Below, one piece after another: positions 8,206 to 15,858 of a DNA stretch of 64,000 nucleotides. Origin of the DNA: Kineosphaera limosa NBRC 100340 (GTDB lineage Bacteria; Actinomycetota; Actinomycetes; Actinomycetales; Dermatophilaceae); assembly GCF_000298215.1 (NCBI RefSeq), contig NZ_BAHD01000026.1:1-64000 (forward strand), given 5' to 3'. A program made the translations under genes and the position numbers. Position 1 is the first letter of the stretch, and each line of letters starts with the position of its first letter. Below the pieces are notes generated by a model, which made no database searches, was not told the DNA's origin, and worked only from the letters and a program-made list of their open reading frames with translations.

Positions 8206-9810
8206 TCAGGCGGGCACCTCCGAGCGGTCGCCGGACCACAAGGTGTGGAACGAGCCCTCGTCGTCGATGCGCCGATAGGTGTGCGCCCCGAAGTAGTCGC
8301 GCAGCCCCTGGGTGAGCGCGGCGTTGAGGCGCGGCGCGCGCGCCTGGTCGTAGTAGGCGAGTGAGGAGGAGAAGCCGGGCACCGGCACGCCGGAGACGAC
8401 CGCCGTGGCGACGACCCGCCGCCACGTGTCCTGCTTGGCGCCCAGCTCCTCCTTGATCGAAGGTGCCTCGAGCAGCGTCACGAGGTTGTTCGCGGCGTAC
8501 TCGTCGCTGATGCGGCCCAGCAGCTTGGCGCGAATGATGCACCCCGCTCGCCAGATGCGAGCGACGGCCGCCACGTCGATCTGCCAGCCGTACTCGGCGG
8601 CGGCCATCCGAATGAGGTCCAGGCCCTGGGCGTAGGCGATGACCTTCGCGCACCACAGGGCGTCGCGAATGGCATCGACGAAGGCGGCCGGGTCGTCCAC
8701 CTGCAGCGATCCGTCGGGTCCGGTGAGCGCCGCCTGCGCCGCCGCGCGCAGCTGCGGGTGACTGGAGACGGCGCGGGCGAAGACCGCGGCGGCGATCGAG
8801 TCGACGGGGGTGCCGAGGTTGAGCGCCGACTGCACGGTCCAGGTGCCGGTGCCCTTCATCCCGGCGGCGTCGTGAATGACCTCGACGAGGGCCTTGCCGG
8901 TGCGCGCGTCGGTCTGCCGCAGCACCTGCGCGGTGATCTCGATGAGGTAGGAGTCGAGGTCGCCGGAGTTCCACCCGTCGAAGGTGTCGGCCATCTCCTC
9001 GTGGCTCAGGCCGAGGGCCTTGAGCAACTCGTAGGCCTCGCCGATGAACTGCATGTCGGCGTACTCGATGCCGTTGTGCACCATCTTCACGAAGTGCCCG
9101 GCGCCGTCGGCGCCGATGTAGGTGCAGCACGGCTCGCCGTCGATCTTGGCGGAGATGTCCTCCAGGATCGGGCCGATGAACTCGTAGGAGGATTCCGGGC
9201 CGCCCGGCATGATCGACGGTCCTTCCAGGGCCCCGACCTCTCCACCGGAGATGCCGGCGCCGATGAACCGCAGCCCGTGCTCGGCGAGCTTGGCCTCGCG
9301 GCGGCGGGTGTCCTCGTAGAAGGCGTTGCCGCCGTCGACGACGATGTCGCCCTCCTCCAGGAGGGGGATCAGCGAGTCGATCGTCGCGTCGGTGCCGGCG
9401 CCGGCCTGCACCATGATGACGATGCGCCGCGGTCGCTCCAGCGAGGCGACGAAGTCTTCCAGGTGCTCCGCGGGCACGAACTCGCCCTCCGTGCCGTGGT
9501 CGGCGATGACCGCCTGAGTGCGCGCGAACGTGCGGTTGAACAGCGCGACCCGGTAGCCGTGGTGCGCCATGTTGCGCGCCAGGTTGCTGCCCATCACCGC
9601 CATCCCGATGACGCCGACCTGCGCCGATCCGGGCGAGGCCGGCCGGGTCTCTTGCGGGCTCGTCGTGGGGATGCCGGCGGCTTGCGCCTCGGCGGCGGCC
9701 GCCCGATCCTGCTGCTGCGGGGATTCGGTTGCTCCAGGGTCTGCGGTGGGCGCGTCGGGTCGGTCGGTGCGCTCGGGCTGGGTTTCGCGTGCAGTCATGG
9801 CCTCATTCAT
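8206..9810 (-). CDS. gnd: 6-phosphogluconate dehydrogenase (decarboxylating)
   Basis: 534 residues: a low-complexity, Pro/Gln/Ala-rich N-terminal extension of about 60 residues followed by a full-length enzyme. The nucleotide site is GVIGMAVMGSNLA with NRT after the second strand, favouring NADP. The family signature IGAGISGGEVGALEGPS, the catalytic Lys in HFVKMVHNGIEY and the late AGCIIRAKLL block are intact. It converts 6-phosphogluconate to ribulose 5-phosphate, CO2 and NADPH in the pentose phosphate pathway. The extension may be translated or the real start may be internal (ATG at 9798 has a weak GAGG upstream). Monocistronic. Confidence 0.93.
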   Translation of the reverse strand: MNEAMTARETQPERTDRPDAPTADPGATESPQQQDRAAAAEAQAAGIPTTSPQETRPASPGSAQVGVIGMAVMGSNLARNMAHHGYRVALFNRTFARTQAVIADHGTEGEFVPAEHLEDFVASLERPRRIVIMVQAGAGTDATIDSLIPLLEEGDIVVDGGNAFYEDTRRREAKLAEHGLRFIGAGISGGEVGALEGPSIMPGGPESSYEFIGPILEDISAKIDGEPCCTYIGADGAGHFVKMVHNGIEYADMQFIGEAYELLKALGLSHEEMADTFDGWNSGDLDSYLIEITAQVLRQTDARTGKALVEVIHDAAGMKGTGTWTVQSALNLGTPVDSIAAAVFARAVSSHPQLRAAAQAALTGPDGSLQVDDPAAFVDAIRDALWCAKVIAYAQGLDLIRMAAAEYGWQIDVAAVARIWRAGCIIRAKLLGRISDEYAANNLVTLLEAPSIKEELGAKQDTWRRVVATAVVSGVPVPGFSSSLAYYDQARAPRLNAALTQGLRDYFGAHTYRRIDDEGSFHTLWSGDRSEVPA

Positions 9811-10011
9811 TCACTGGTGCGCTGGTGGCGGCAACGAGTGTCCGAGCTTCGTCCGACAGGCGGGGCCGCCGGGGCCGAGCCACTGTGCCAAGACTTGCGA
9901 TCTGCAAACCTGAGTTACGTATATCCACGGTTGATTTCGAGTCCAAGAGTCGGCGCACCGCGGCACGCCGAGACGGCCGGCGTTCGTGGCGCAGGTTGCC
10001 GACCCGGGATC

Positions 10012-10698
10012 TCAGGGGCGGGTCAAGAACTGCGGCTCATCGGCCCCGAAGCGCCGCGCGACCTGCGTGGCCACCTCGTAGACCAACGACTGCAAGGACT
10101 GCGCCGGCATGTCGATCGAGTACTCGAAGGTCAGCGGCTCGAACGCCTCGATGGGCTCGCCGACGACGACCCGTCCGGAGTCGCCGTGGATGGTCCCGGG
10201 ATGCACGGGCTCGGCCGAGATGAGTTCCAGCGTCGCGCGCACCCGGCCGTGGTAGCCCATGAGCTTGGCGCGCTCGTCGATATAGACGACGAGCTCTGCC
10301 AGGCCGGCCTCGACATCCGGCAACAGCACGGTCCAGGGACTGACGCGCCCACCCAGATGCGGCTGGTACCCGTAACGGTTGCCCCCCACACCGATGCAGG
10401 TATTTCCCGACAGGGCCAGGGCCAGACGCAGGGAGACCTGGCCGTCGGCGCTCGTGGTGATGGAGGCGACCGGCACATTGGTGCGCAGGCCGTAGTCGAT
10501 CTCCTCCTCGGCGTACTCGAGCGGGCCGATCGGCGCTCGACCGCTCTCCATGGCCGCGGTGACCATGGCCAGCAGATCCTCCCTGGTGGCGGGCGGCTCG
10601 TCGGGAGCGTCGATGAGATGCGCGATCATCACCGCACACGCTCCTGCCATGGGATTCAGCTCATCGATCAGCAGTTCGCGGACTTCCTCGGCGCTCAT
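10012..10698 (-). CDS. Hypothetical protein
   Basis: 228 residues; I do not recognise the family. It is soluble, without signal peptide or membrane segments, acidic at the N-terminus, and predicted mixed alpha/beta. Notable stretches are LALALSGNTCIGVGGNRYGY near the middle and TFEYSIDMPAQSLQSLVYEVATQVARRFG at the end (split as TFEYSIDMPAQSLQ and SLVYEVATQVARRFG). The ATG at 10698 has a GGGGAT site about 8 bases upstream. It stands alone between gnd and the crcB genes, and codon use matches the neighbours. Confidence 0.6.
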   Translation of the reverse strand: MSAEEVRELLIDELNPMAGACAVMIAHLIDAPDEPPATREDLLAMVTAAMESGRAPIGPLEYAEEEIDYGLRTNVPVASITTSADGQVSLRLALALSGNTCIGVGGNRYGYQPHLGGRVSPWTVLLPDVEAGLAELVVYIDERAKLMGYHGRVRATLELISAEPVHPGTIHGDSGRVVVGEPIEAFEPLTFEYSIDMPAQSLQSLVYEVATQVARRFGADEPQFLTRP

Positions 10699-10785
10699 CT
10701 TCGATCCCCGTCTCCCATAACCACTCGTGCGTGGCTCCCTATTCTGCGCTGCTCCCGCGCTCCAGCGGCAGCACCCCCGCGCGCG

Positions 10786-11190
10786 TTATGGCGTTAACAG
10801 CGACATCCCGAGCAATGCGGCCGCGACCGAGCCCACGAGGGTGAGCCCTGCGTAGCCGGCGGCGGAGGCCGGACCGCCGGCCAGCCACAGCCGCACACAC
10901 TCCACGGAGGCGGTGCTGAAGGTGGTGTAGCCACCGCAGAATCCGGTGCCGACCGCGGCCACCACCGTCGGCGGCAACACCCCCGGATGCCGGGTGGCCA
11001 GGCCGACGAGCAAGCCCAACAGGAGCGACCCGGTGACGTTGATCAACAACGTGCCGAGCGGCAGCGCCCGCGGCGCCGACTGCGAGCCCCGCCCACGCCG
11101 CCAGCGCAGCCGGCGCTCGACCTCACCGTCGACGACGCACCGGGTGACCGCCCCCAGCCCCCCGGCCAGCGCCACGAAGAGCACCGTCAT
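10786..11190 (-). CDS. crcB: Fluoride channel subunit CrcB/Fluc
   Basis: 134 residues with four membrane segments. The Fluc signatures are clear: an early GGLGAVTRCVVD, the central NVTGSLLLGLLVG and GFCGGYTTFST, which carries the Na+ site and pore Phe/Thr residues. It forms a dual-topology fluoride exporter with the adjacent paralogue. The ATG at 11190 overlaps the upstream crcB stop (ATGA), so the two subunits are probably made in equal amounts. The internal loop WRRGRGSQSAPRAL is longer and more basic than in its partner. Confidence 0.92.
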   Translation of the reverse strand: MTVLFVALAGGLGAVTRCVVDGEVERRLRWRRGRGSQSAPRALPLGTLLINVTGSLLLGLLVGLATRHPGVLPPTVVAAVGTGFCGGYTTFSTASVECVRLWLAGGPASAAGYAGLTLVGSVAAALLGMSLLTP

Positions 11191-11633
11191 CGGGGTTCCG
11201 GCTCCGGGCCGCGGTGCGGGCTCGCCGCTCGCGTCGGCGTCGGCAACGCCCGGCTCAGCCACAGGCCCGCGGCCGCCGCGAGCAGGCCGAGCAGCACCGT
11301 GGCCACGGCATACGCCGGGCCTAACGGCCACCCCAGGTGCCCGGTCTCCACGGCGAAGGTGCTGTAGGTGGTAAAGCCCCCGAGCACGCCGGTGCCCACC
11401 CCGAGTCGTACGGCGCGGCGCCGGCCGACATCGGGTCCGCGGCGCGCGAGAGACTCCAGCAGGAGGGCCAACGCGAAGGCCCCGGAGAGGTTGATGGCGA
11501 ACGTCGCCCACGGCCAGCTGCCCGCAGGCGCGGCGAACCGCTCCTCCGCCACCGCCCGAACCGCGGTGCCGACGCCGCCACCCACGGCCACCAGGGCCAG
11601 CAGCAGCGGGTCCCGGTGCGGACGCTGGCTCAC
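11187..11633 (-). CDS. crcB: Fluoride channel subunit CrcB/Fluc (second copy)
   Basis: 148 residues, four membrane segments, with NLSGAFALALLLE and GVLGGFTTYSTFAVE as the Fluc motifs (Tyr for the usual Phe in TTFST). A Pro/Arg/Glu-rich tail of about 20 residues follows the last segment. GTG at 11633 overlaps the universal stress protein stop (GTGA), and its own stop overlaps the next crcB. Tandem, divergent crcB pairs usually give heterodimeric channels. No fluoride riboswitch was recognised upstream of the operon. Confidence 0.9.
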   Translation of the reverse strand: MSQRPHRDPLLLALVAVGGGVGTAVRAVAEERFAAPAGSWPWATFAINLSGAFALALLLESLARRGPDVGRRRAVRLGVGTGVLGGFTTYSTFAVETGHLGWPLGPAYAVATVLLGLLAAAAGLWLSRALPTPTRAASPHRGPEPEPR

Positions 11634-12172
11634 TCCCACGGTGCGCGGCCCCGCCAGTCGACGACCTGCAGGGGCACCACGAGCACCGGCCGGTGCTGGC
11701 GGTGCGTCAGCTGTACGCCCAGGGAACGGTGCAGGAAGTCCAAGCCGCGCCGCTTGCCGCAGTGCGTGCCGACGACGAACGCGGCGGCATCGACCGCCCG
11801 CGCCAGGTGAGTCAGCGCGCGATCGGCGCGGCCCGCCAGATAGCGCAGGTGCCAGGGCACCCCCTGCCCGTCCATGACGGCGGCGATCTGGGCGGTGAGC
11901 CGATCCGCCGTGCGCTGCCATTCGCCGTCGTCGAGCACGTCCGGGTTCATCGACTGGTGCTTGACGGTGCCGTCAGCGAACTCTTCGACGGTGACTCGGC
12001 CGGTATCCACGTACCCGAAGTAGAGGGCGGGGGCTCCGCTGGCGCGGGCCAGCGACGCGGCCGTCAACGCGACCAGATCGGGCTGCGCGGGCTGAACTCC
12101 GACGACGATGGGATGGCTGGCGAATTGAGTCAGCCGGTCCGGACTCGGTTGGGGCGGAACGTGCGTAGCCAT
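11630..12172 (-). CDS. Universal stress protein (UspA family)
   Basis: 180 residues, one Usp domain: PIVVGVQPAQPDLVALTAAS at 21-40 and a C-terminal VVGTHCGKRRGLDFLHRSLG followed by HRQHRPVLVVP. The nucleotide loop is only partly like the G-2x-G-9x-G(S/T) pattern of ATP-binding members, so binding is uncertain. First gene of a three-gene operon with two crcB genes, all overlapping by 4 bp, an arrangement suggesting a link to fluoride or acid stress. ATG at 12172; CCAGGAGAGGACG upstream provides the ribosome site. Confidence 0.85.
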   Translation of the reverse strand: MATHVPPQPSPDRLTQFASHPIVVGVQPAQPDLVALTAASLARASGAPALYFGYVDTGRVTVEEFADGTVKHQSMNPDVLDDGEWQRTADRLTAQIAAVMDGQGVPWHLRYLAGRADRALTHLARAVDAAAFVVGTHCGKRRGLDFLHRSLGVQLTHRQHRPVLVVPLQVVDWRGRAPWE

Positions 12173-12281
12173 CGTCCTCTCCTGGTGAGCGCGACGAATT
12201 CGGCGGAGGGGGCTGATTCTTCATCTTCGCAGGTTCTGTCGCCGCGTCGGGGACCATAGGCCCAGAAAGGAAGGTGCACGT

Positions 12282-13928
12282 ATGCCCGAGCTGCTGCCGC
12301 GACGCTCTGCTGGACCGGCGGTCGACGCCGTGATCATCGGGGCCGGCCACCACGGCCTGGTCGCCGCCGCGACGCTAGCGGACGCAGGGTGGGACGTGCT
12401 GGTCCTCGAGCAGCGGCAGGTCGTGGGCGGCGCGGTGCACTCCAGCGACCGCGACGGCTGGGTCATGGACACCTTCAGTGCCTGCCATCCGCTGGCCCTG
12501 GCCTCGCCAGTGCTGCGCCACCTGGACCTGCCGGCGCACGGGCTGCGGTGGGCGTGGGCCCCGACGCAGGTCGCGCACCTGGCGCGACCAGGAGAGTCGC
12601 AGGCGCCCGCCATCGAAGCCCGCGCGCAGGACACCGCCGCGGCCCTGGCCCAGGACGCTGCGCGCGACGGCGCGACGTGGCTGCGGCTCGTCGAGCAGTA
12701 CGAGCAGGTCAAGGGCCCGCTGCTCGACGCGCTGCTGACGCAGTGGCCGCCCCTGACCAGCGCTGCCCGGCTGCTGCGCCGCGTCCACCCAAGCGGCGTC
12801 GCGGACTTCGCCCGCTTCCTCCTGCTACCTGCCCTGCGCCTGGGCGAGGAGCTCTTCGAGGGGCGCGCCGGGCGCGAGTTGCTCGCCGGCAACGCCCTGC
12901 ACGCCGACGTGCCCCTGACGGCACCCGTCAGCGGGATGTTCGGGTGGCTGCTGGCCATGCTCGCGCAAGATGTCGGCTACCCCGCTCCGGTGGGCGGGGC
13001 GGGCCAGCTGGCGGCGGCCTTGGCGCGGCGGGCGCAGGCGGCCGGAGCGCAGCTGCGCACCGGCGTGAGCGTCGATCGGATCGTCGTGCGGGACTCGCGC
13101 GTCGCCGGCGTGCGCACGCTCGCGGGGGAGTGGATCGCCGTGCGCCGCGCGGTGGTGGCCGACACCAGCGCGCCGGCCCTCTACGGGCGGCTGCTCGACC
13201 CGGCGCAGGTGCCCGACGGACTTCGCGCACGCGTGCGCAACTTCGCCTGGGACCTACCGACGGTCAAGACCAACTACCGCCTCGCCGCCGACATGCCGTG
13301 GACCGCGCGGCAGGCGCGGGCGGCGGGCGTCGTGCACGTGGGCCGCGACGTGCCGGGGATGGTGCGCTGGTCGGCGCACCTGGAGTCCGGCCGGGTGCCG
13401 ACCGCACCCTTCGCCCTCGTGGGGCAGATGACGACCATCGACCCGACCCGCTCCCCGCGCGGAACTCAGGCGCTCTGGCTCTACACCCACCTACCCCGGG
13501 GTGTCACCGACGAGGGGGCCGCGCGCGCGACGATCGAACACACCGAGACGATGCTCGACGCCTTCGCCCCTGGCTGGCGCGAGCTGGTCCTCGACCGCTG
13601 GGACCAGACCCCGGCCGACCTGCAGCGGGCCGACGCGAACCTCGGCGACGGGGCCGTCGGTGGCGGCACCTCGCAACTGTTTCAGCAGGGTCTGTGGCGA
13701 CCGGCCACGGGATTCGGGGGGCCGCGAACCCATCTGCGTGGCCTCTATCTCGGCAGCGCCGCCAGCCATCCAGGTGGTGGGGTGCACGGAGCGTGCGGGT
13801 ACCTCGCGGCGCGCGCGGCGCTGCGCGACGTGGGGCTAGCGGGCCGCGGACTCGACCGATTGCGACTGGGGGCGTTGCACCGGCTCTACGGCGATCCCGC
13901 TCCGGGCTGGGTCGGTCGCGCTCGGTGA
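12282..13928 (+). CDS. FAD-dependent oxidoreductase (phytoene desaturase/PYROXD2-like)
   Basis: 548 residues. The N-terminal dinucleotide-binding motif VIIGAGHHGLVAAATLADAG, ending in the ribose-binding VLVLEQ, then VVGGAVHSS, matches the NAD(P)/FAD amine-oxidase-like superfamily. The C-terminal LRGLYLGSAASHPGGGVHGA is the typical second FAD block. It lacks neighbouring crt genes, so carotenoid desaturation is not supported; the general NAD(P)/FAD oxidoreductase label is safer. AGAAAGGAAGG lies upstream of ATG 12282. The 3' end overlaps the convergent CPBP gene by 93 bp. Confidence 0.82.
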   Translation: MPELLPRRSAGPAVDAVIIGAGHHGLVAAATLADAGWDVLVLEQRQVVGGAVHSSDRDGWVMDTFSACHPLALASPVLRHLDLPAHGLRWAWAPTQVAHLARPGESQAPAIEARAQDTAAALAQDAARDGATWLRLVEQYEQVKGPLLDALLTQWPPLTSAARLLRRVHPSGVADFARFLLLPALRLGEELFEGRAGRELLAGNALHADVPLTAPVSGMFGWLLAMLAQDVGYPAPVGGAGQLAAALARRAQAAGAQLRTGVSVDRIVVRDSRVAGVRTLAGEWIAVRRAVVADTSAPALYGRLLDPAQVPDGLRARVRNFAWDLPTVKTNYRLAADMPWTARQARAAGVVHVGRDVPGMVRWSAHLESGRVPTAPFALVGQMTTIDPTRSPRGTQALWLYTHLPRGVTDEGAARATIEHTETMLDAFAPGWRELVLDRWDQTPADLQRADANLGDGAVGGGTSQLFQQGLWRPATGFGGPRTHLRGLYLGSAASHPGGGVHGACGYLAARAALRDVGLAGRGLDRLRLGALHRLYGDPAPGWVGRAR

Positions 13929-14747
13929 GCCGGGCGCCCCCAGGCGCCCGCCCGTGAGCAACACCGCGACCAACGCCAAGACCGACATGCCCATCGTGGC
14001 CGGCGCGATGGTCTCCAGCGGCACGCCCATGGCCACCGGCGCCGCGATCAGCGACCAGTTGACCATGTGGGCCGCGAGAATCGAGGGCAGCAGGCTGGCG
14101 TGCGCCAGGTTGCGCAGGGCGCACAGCACGATCGAGACCGCCACGAGGAAGGCCGCGTACAGGCCCATCTCGGTGAAGGTGGCGAAGCGCAGGTTCCACG
14201 CGGAGGTGGTCATCAACGGCACCTGGTAGACGAACACCAGGAGCCCCAGCCCGACGGCCGCGACCAGCGGGTGCAGGGACTGCTGCAGGCGCGGCAGGGC
14301 GAACCCGCGCCACCCCACCTCCTCCTGAACTGGGCCCAGAATGGCCAGCGCGACGAACAGCAGCACGAACGCCGCGAGAGTCCAGGTGACGCTCGGGGTG
14401 CCCGGGCCGCGAGGCACGCTCAGGTAGCCGGCGAAGATCGCCAGCGGCACCGCGACCAGCGCCACGATGTAGTGCAACGGGTTGACTCGCCACTGCACGA
14501 TGCGGCGCAACAGCCGCAGTGGGGCGCCCGGCCCATCAACCATCCGACTGACGATCAGAGCCGACAGAAACGGCCCGACGAAGAGACCCAACACATGCAC
14601 GTTGAGGGCGGTCAGGCTGGACATCTGCCAGGTGAAGAGCCCGATCCCGCTGTAGCCCAGAAACCACGGCGCCCACACCAACCAGGAGCCGGCGAACGCC
14701 AGCACGATGAACGTCAGGACCGGGTTGTTTCGCACGATTGCCGTCAT
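13836..14747 (-). CDS. CPBP-family intramembrane protease (one motif degenerate)
   Basis: 303 residues with about eight membrane segments. Motif 1 is intact (EEVGWRG, the EExxxR box) and motif 3 is HMVNW (HxxxN). Motif 2, usually FxxxH, reads FVYQVP, with Gln in the His position, so one proposed metal ligand is missing. The start is ATG 14747, with AAGGAG six bases upstream; an in-frame upstream extension has no such site. CPBP/Abi proteases cleave substrates in the membrane and often serve bacteriocin immunity or prenyl-protein processing. It diverges from a second CPBP gene. Confidence 0.8.
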   Translation of the reverse strand: MTAIVRNNPVLTFIVLAFAGSWLVWAPWFLGYSGIGLFTWQMSSLTALNVHVLGLFVGPFLSALIVSRMVDGPGAPLRLLRRIVQWRVNPLHYIVALVAVPLAIFAGYLSVPRGPGTPSVTWTLAAFVLLFVALAILGPVQEEVGWRGFALPRLQQSLHPLVAAVGLGLLVFVYQVPLMTTSAWNLRFATFTEMGLYAAFLVAVSIVLCALRNLAHASLLPSILAAHMVNWSLIAAPVAMGVPLETIAPATMGMSVLALVAVLLTGGRLGAPGSPSATDPARSGIAVEPVQRPQSQSVESAAR

Positions 14748-14898
14748 CGAAGGCTCCTTCACCGGCTCGTCATGAGAATCAGCGTATTCCCAGATCGGGC
14801 CGGTGAGCCTGCTACTCCCGTCAAACATGTGGCACGCACGGCTGCGGCGGGGCGGGGCGTCGGCGGTGGGTGGCGGCCGGGACTTAGAGTCGGTCGCC

Positions 14899-15783
14899 GT
14901 GACCCGATCTGGCTCCACGAGAATGCCGGTGCTCCCGTCGCCAACGGCGCTGCCGCTGGCCGCTGCCCTGGGCGGTCTGTGGATCGTCAGCCTCGTCACG
15001 GTGGCGCTGGCCTTCCCGCACGGCACGCCGACGTCGTCGGACCCAGGGGCCCCCGCCATCCCGGTCTGGGTCACCATCCTGCCCCCGCTCGTCGGCATCG
15101 CCCTGGCGCTCGCGCTGCCGGGCAGAAGGCCCGCGCTGGCCGTGTCCGCCGTCAACGCCCGACCCTTGCTGCTCACGACGATCGTGCTGCTCGGGTGCGC
15201 TGTCGCGTTCCCGGTGGCCGTCGGGCTCGTACCGCTGCAGGGGGAGAACTACGTCCTCGGCAAATTCGTGCTGCTCATGCTGGTTCCCGCGCTGACCGTG
15301 CTGACGATCCGCGGAGCCGTGCGCCTCGAAGTGCCCCGCGCGGCGTGGCGTTGGTGGGCGCCGGCCATCGCGGTCGCGGCGTGGGCGTGGCTGGCGCTGC
15401 TGGCGCCGTGGATTCCCCAGCACGACCTCTCCGGCTATGACACCGAACTGCTCGTCGTCGCCGCGGTCGCCACCGCGGTGACGGCCGGTCTCGGTGAAGA
15501 ACTCTTCTACCGGCGCTGGCTGCAGACCCGGCTGGAGGCGCTGCTCGGCCCGTGGCTCGGCATTGCGCTCGCCTCCCTGGCCTTCGCGTTCATGCACCTC
15601 GGCTCGCACGGCACCGGCAACCTCCCGCTCGACGTCGCCCGAGTCATCGCCGCCCAGGGGTCGTTCGGGCTGTTCATGGGCGTTCTGTGGTGGCGCTACC
15701 GCAACCTGACCCTCGTCGTGCTCGCGCATCTCCTCGTCAACGGCTGGGGGCCGGCGGTGGAGATCCTGCATCGCCTCAGCTGA
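14899..15783 (+). CDS. CPBP-family intramembrane metalloprotease
   Basis: 294 residues with about eight membrane segments. All three motifs are present: GEELFYRRW (EExxxR), FAFMH (FxxxH) and HLLVN (HxxxN/B). GTG at 14899 has TAGAGT 8 bases upstream, a leaderless pattern; ATG 14923 is an alternative. It is divergently paired with a CPBP gene whose middle motif is damaged, sharing a 151-bp promoter region. Substrate unknown. Confidence 0.85.
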   Translation: MTRSGSTRMPVLPSPTALPLAAALGGLWIVSLVTVALAFPHGTPTSSDPGAPAIPVWVTILPPLVGIALALALPGRRPALAVSAVNARPLLLTTIVLLGCAVAFPVAVGLVPLQGENYVLGKFVLLMLVPALTVLTIRGAVRLEVPRAAWRWWAPAIAVAAWAWLALLAPWIPQHDLSGYDTELLVVAAVATAVTAGLGEELFYRRWLQTRLEALLGPWLGIALASLAFAFMHLGSHGTGNLPLDVARVIAAQGSFGLFMGVLWWRYRNLTLVVLAHLLVNGWGPAVEILHRLS

Positions 15784-15823
15784 GGCTCCCGCCGGACTCG
15801 GGAAGAGATCCGGCCCCTTCTGC

Positions 15824-15844
15824 ATTGAGTGACATGAACTCAAT
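15824..15844. promoter_or_regulatory. HAIR-type HspR operator upstream of lon
   Basis: ATTGAGT, seven bases, ACTCAAT. The core TTGAGT-N7-ACTCAA matches the HspR-associated inverted repeat (CTTGAGT-N7-ACTCAAG) except at the two outermost bases, which remain complementary. It lies 14 bp before the lon start. HspR represses lon, clpB and dnaK in Streptomyces. Confidence 0.85.
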
Positions 15845-15858
15845 TTTGGAGGTGCCAC

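Noticed and set aside
12173-12281. Possible fluoride riboswitch before the usp-crcB operon
   Set aside because: The conserved pseudoknot sequences are not present.
12282-13928. Carotenoid phytoene desaturase
   Set aside because: No crt neighbours, and the motif set is that of the broader PYROXD2-like group.
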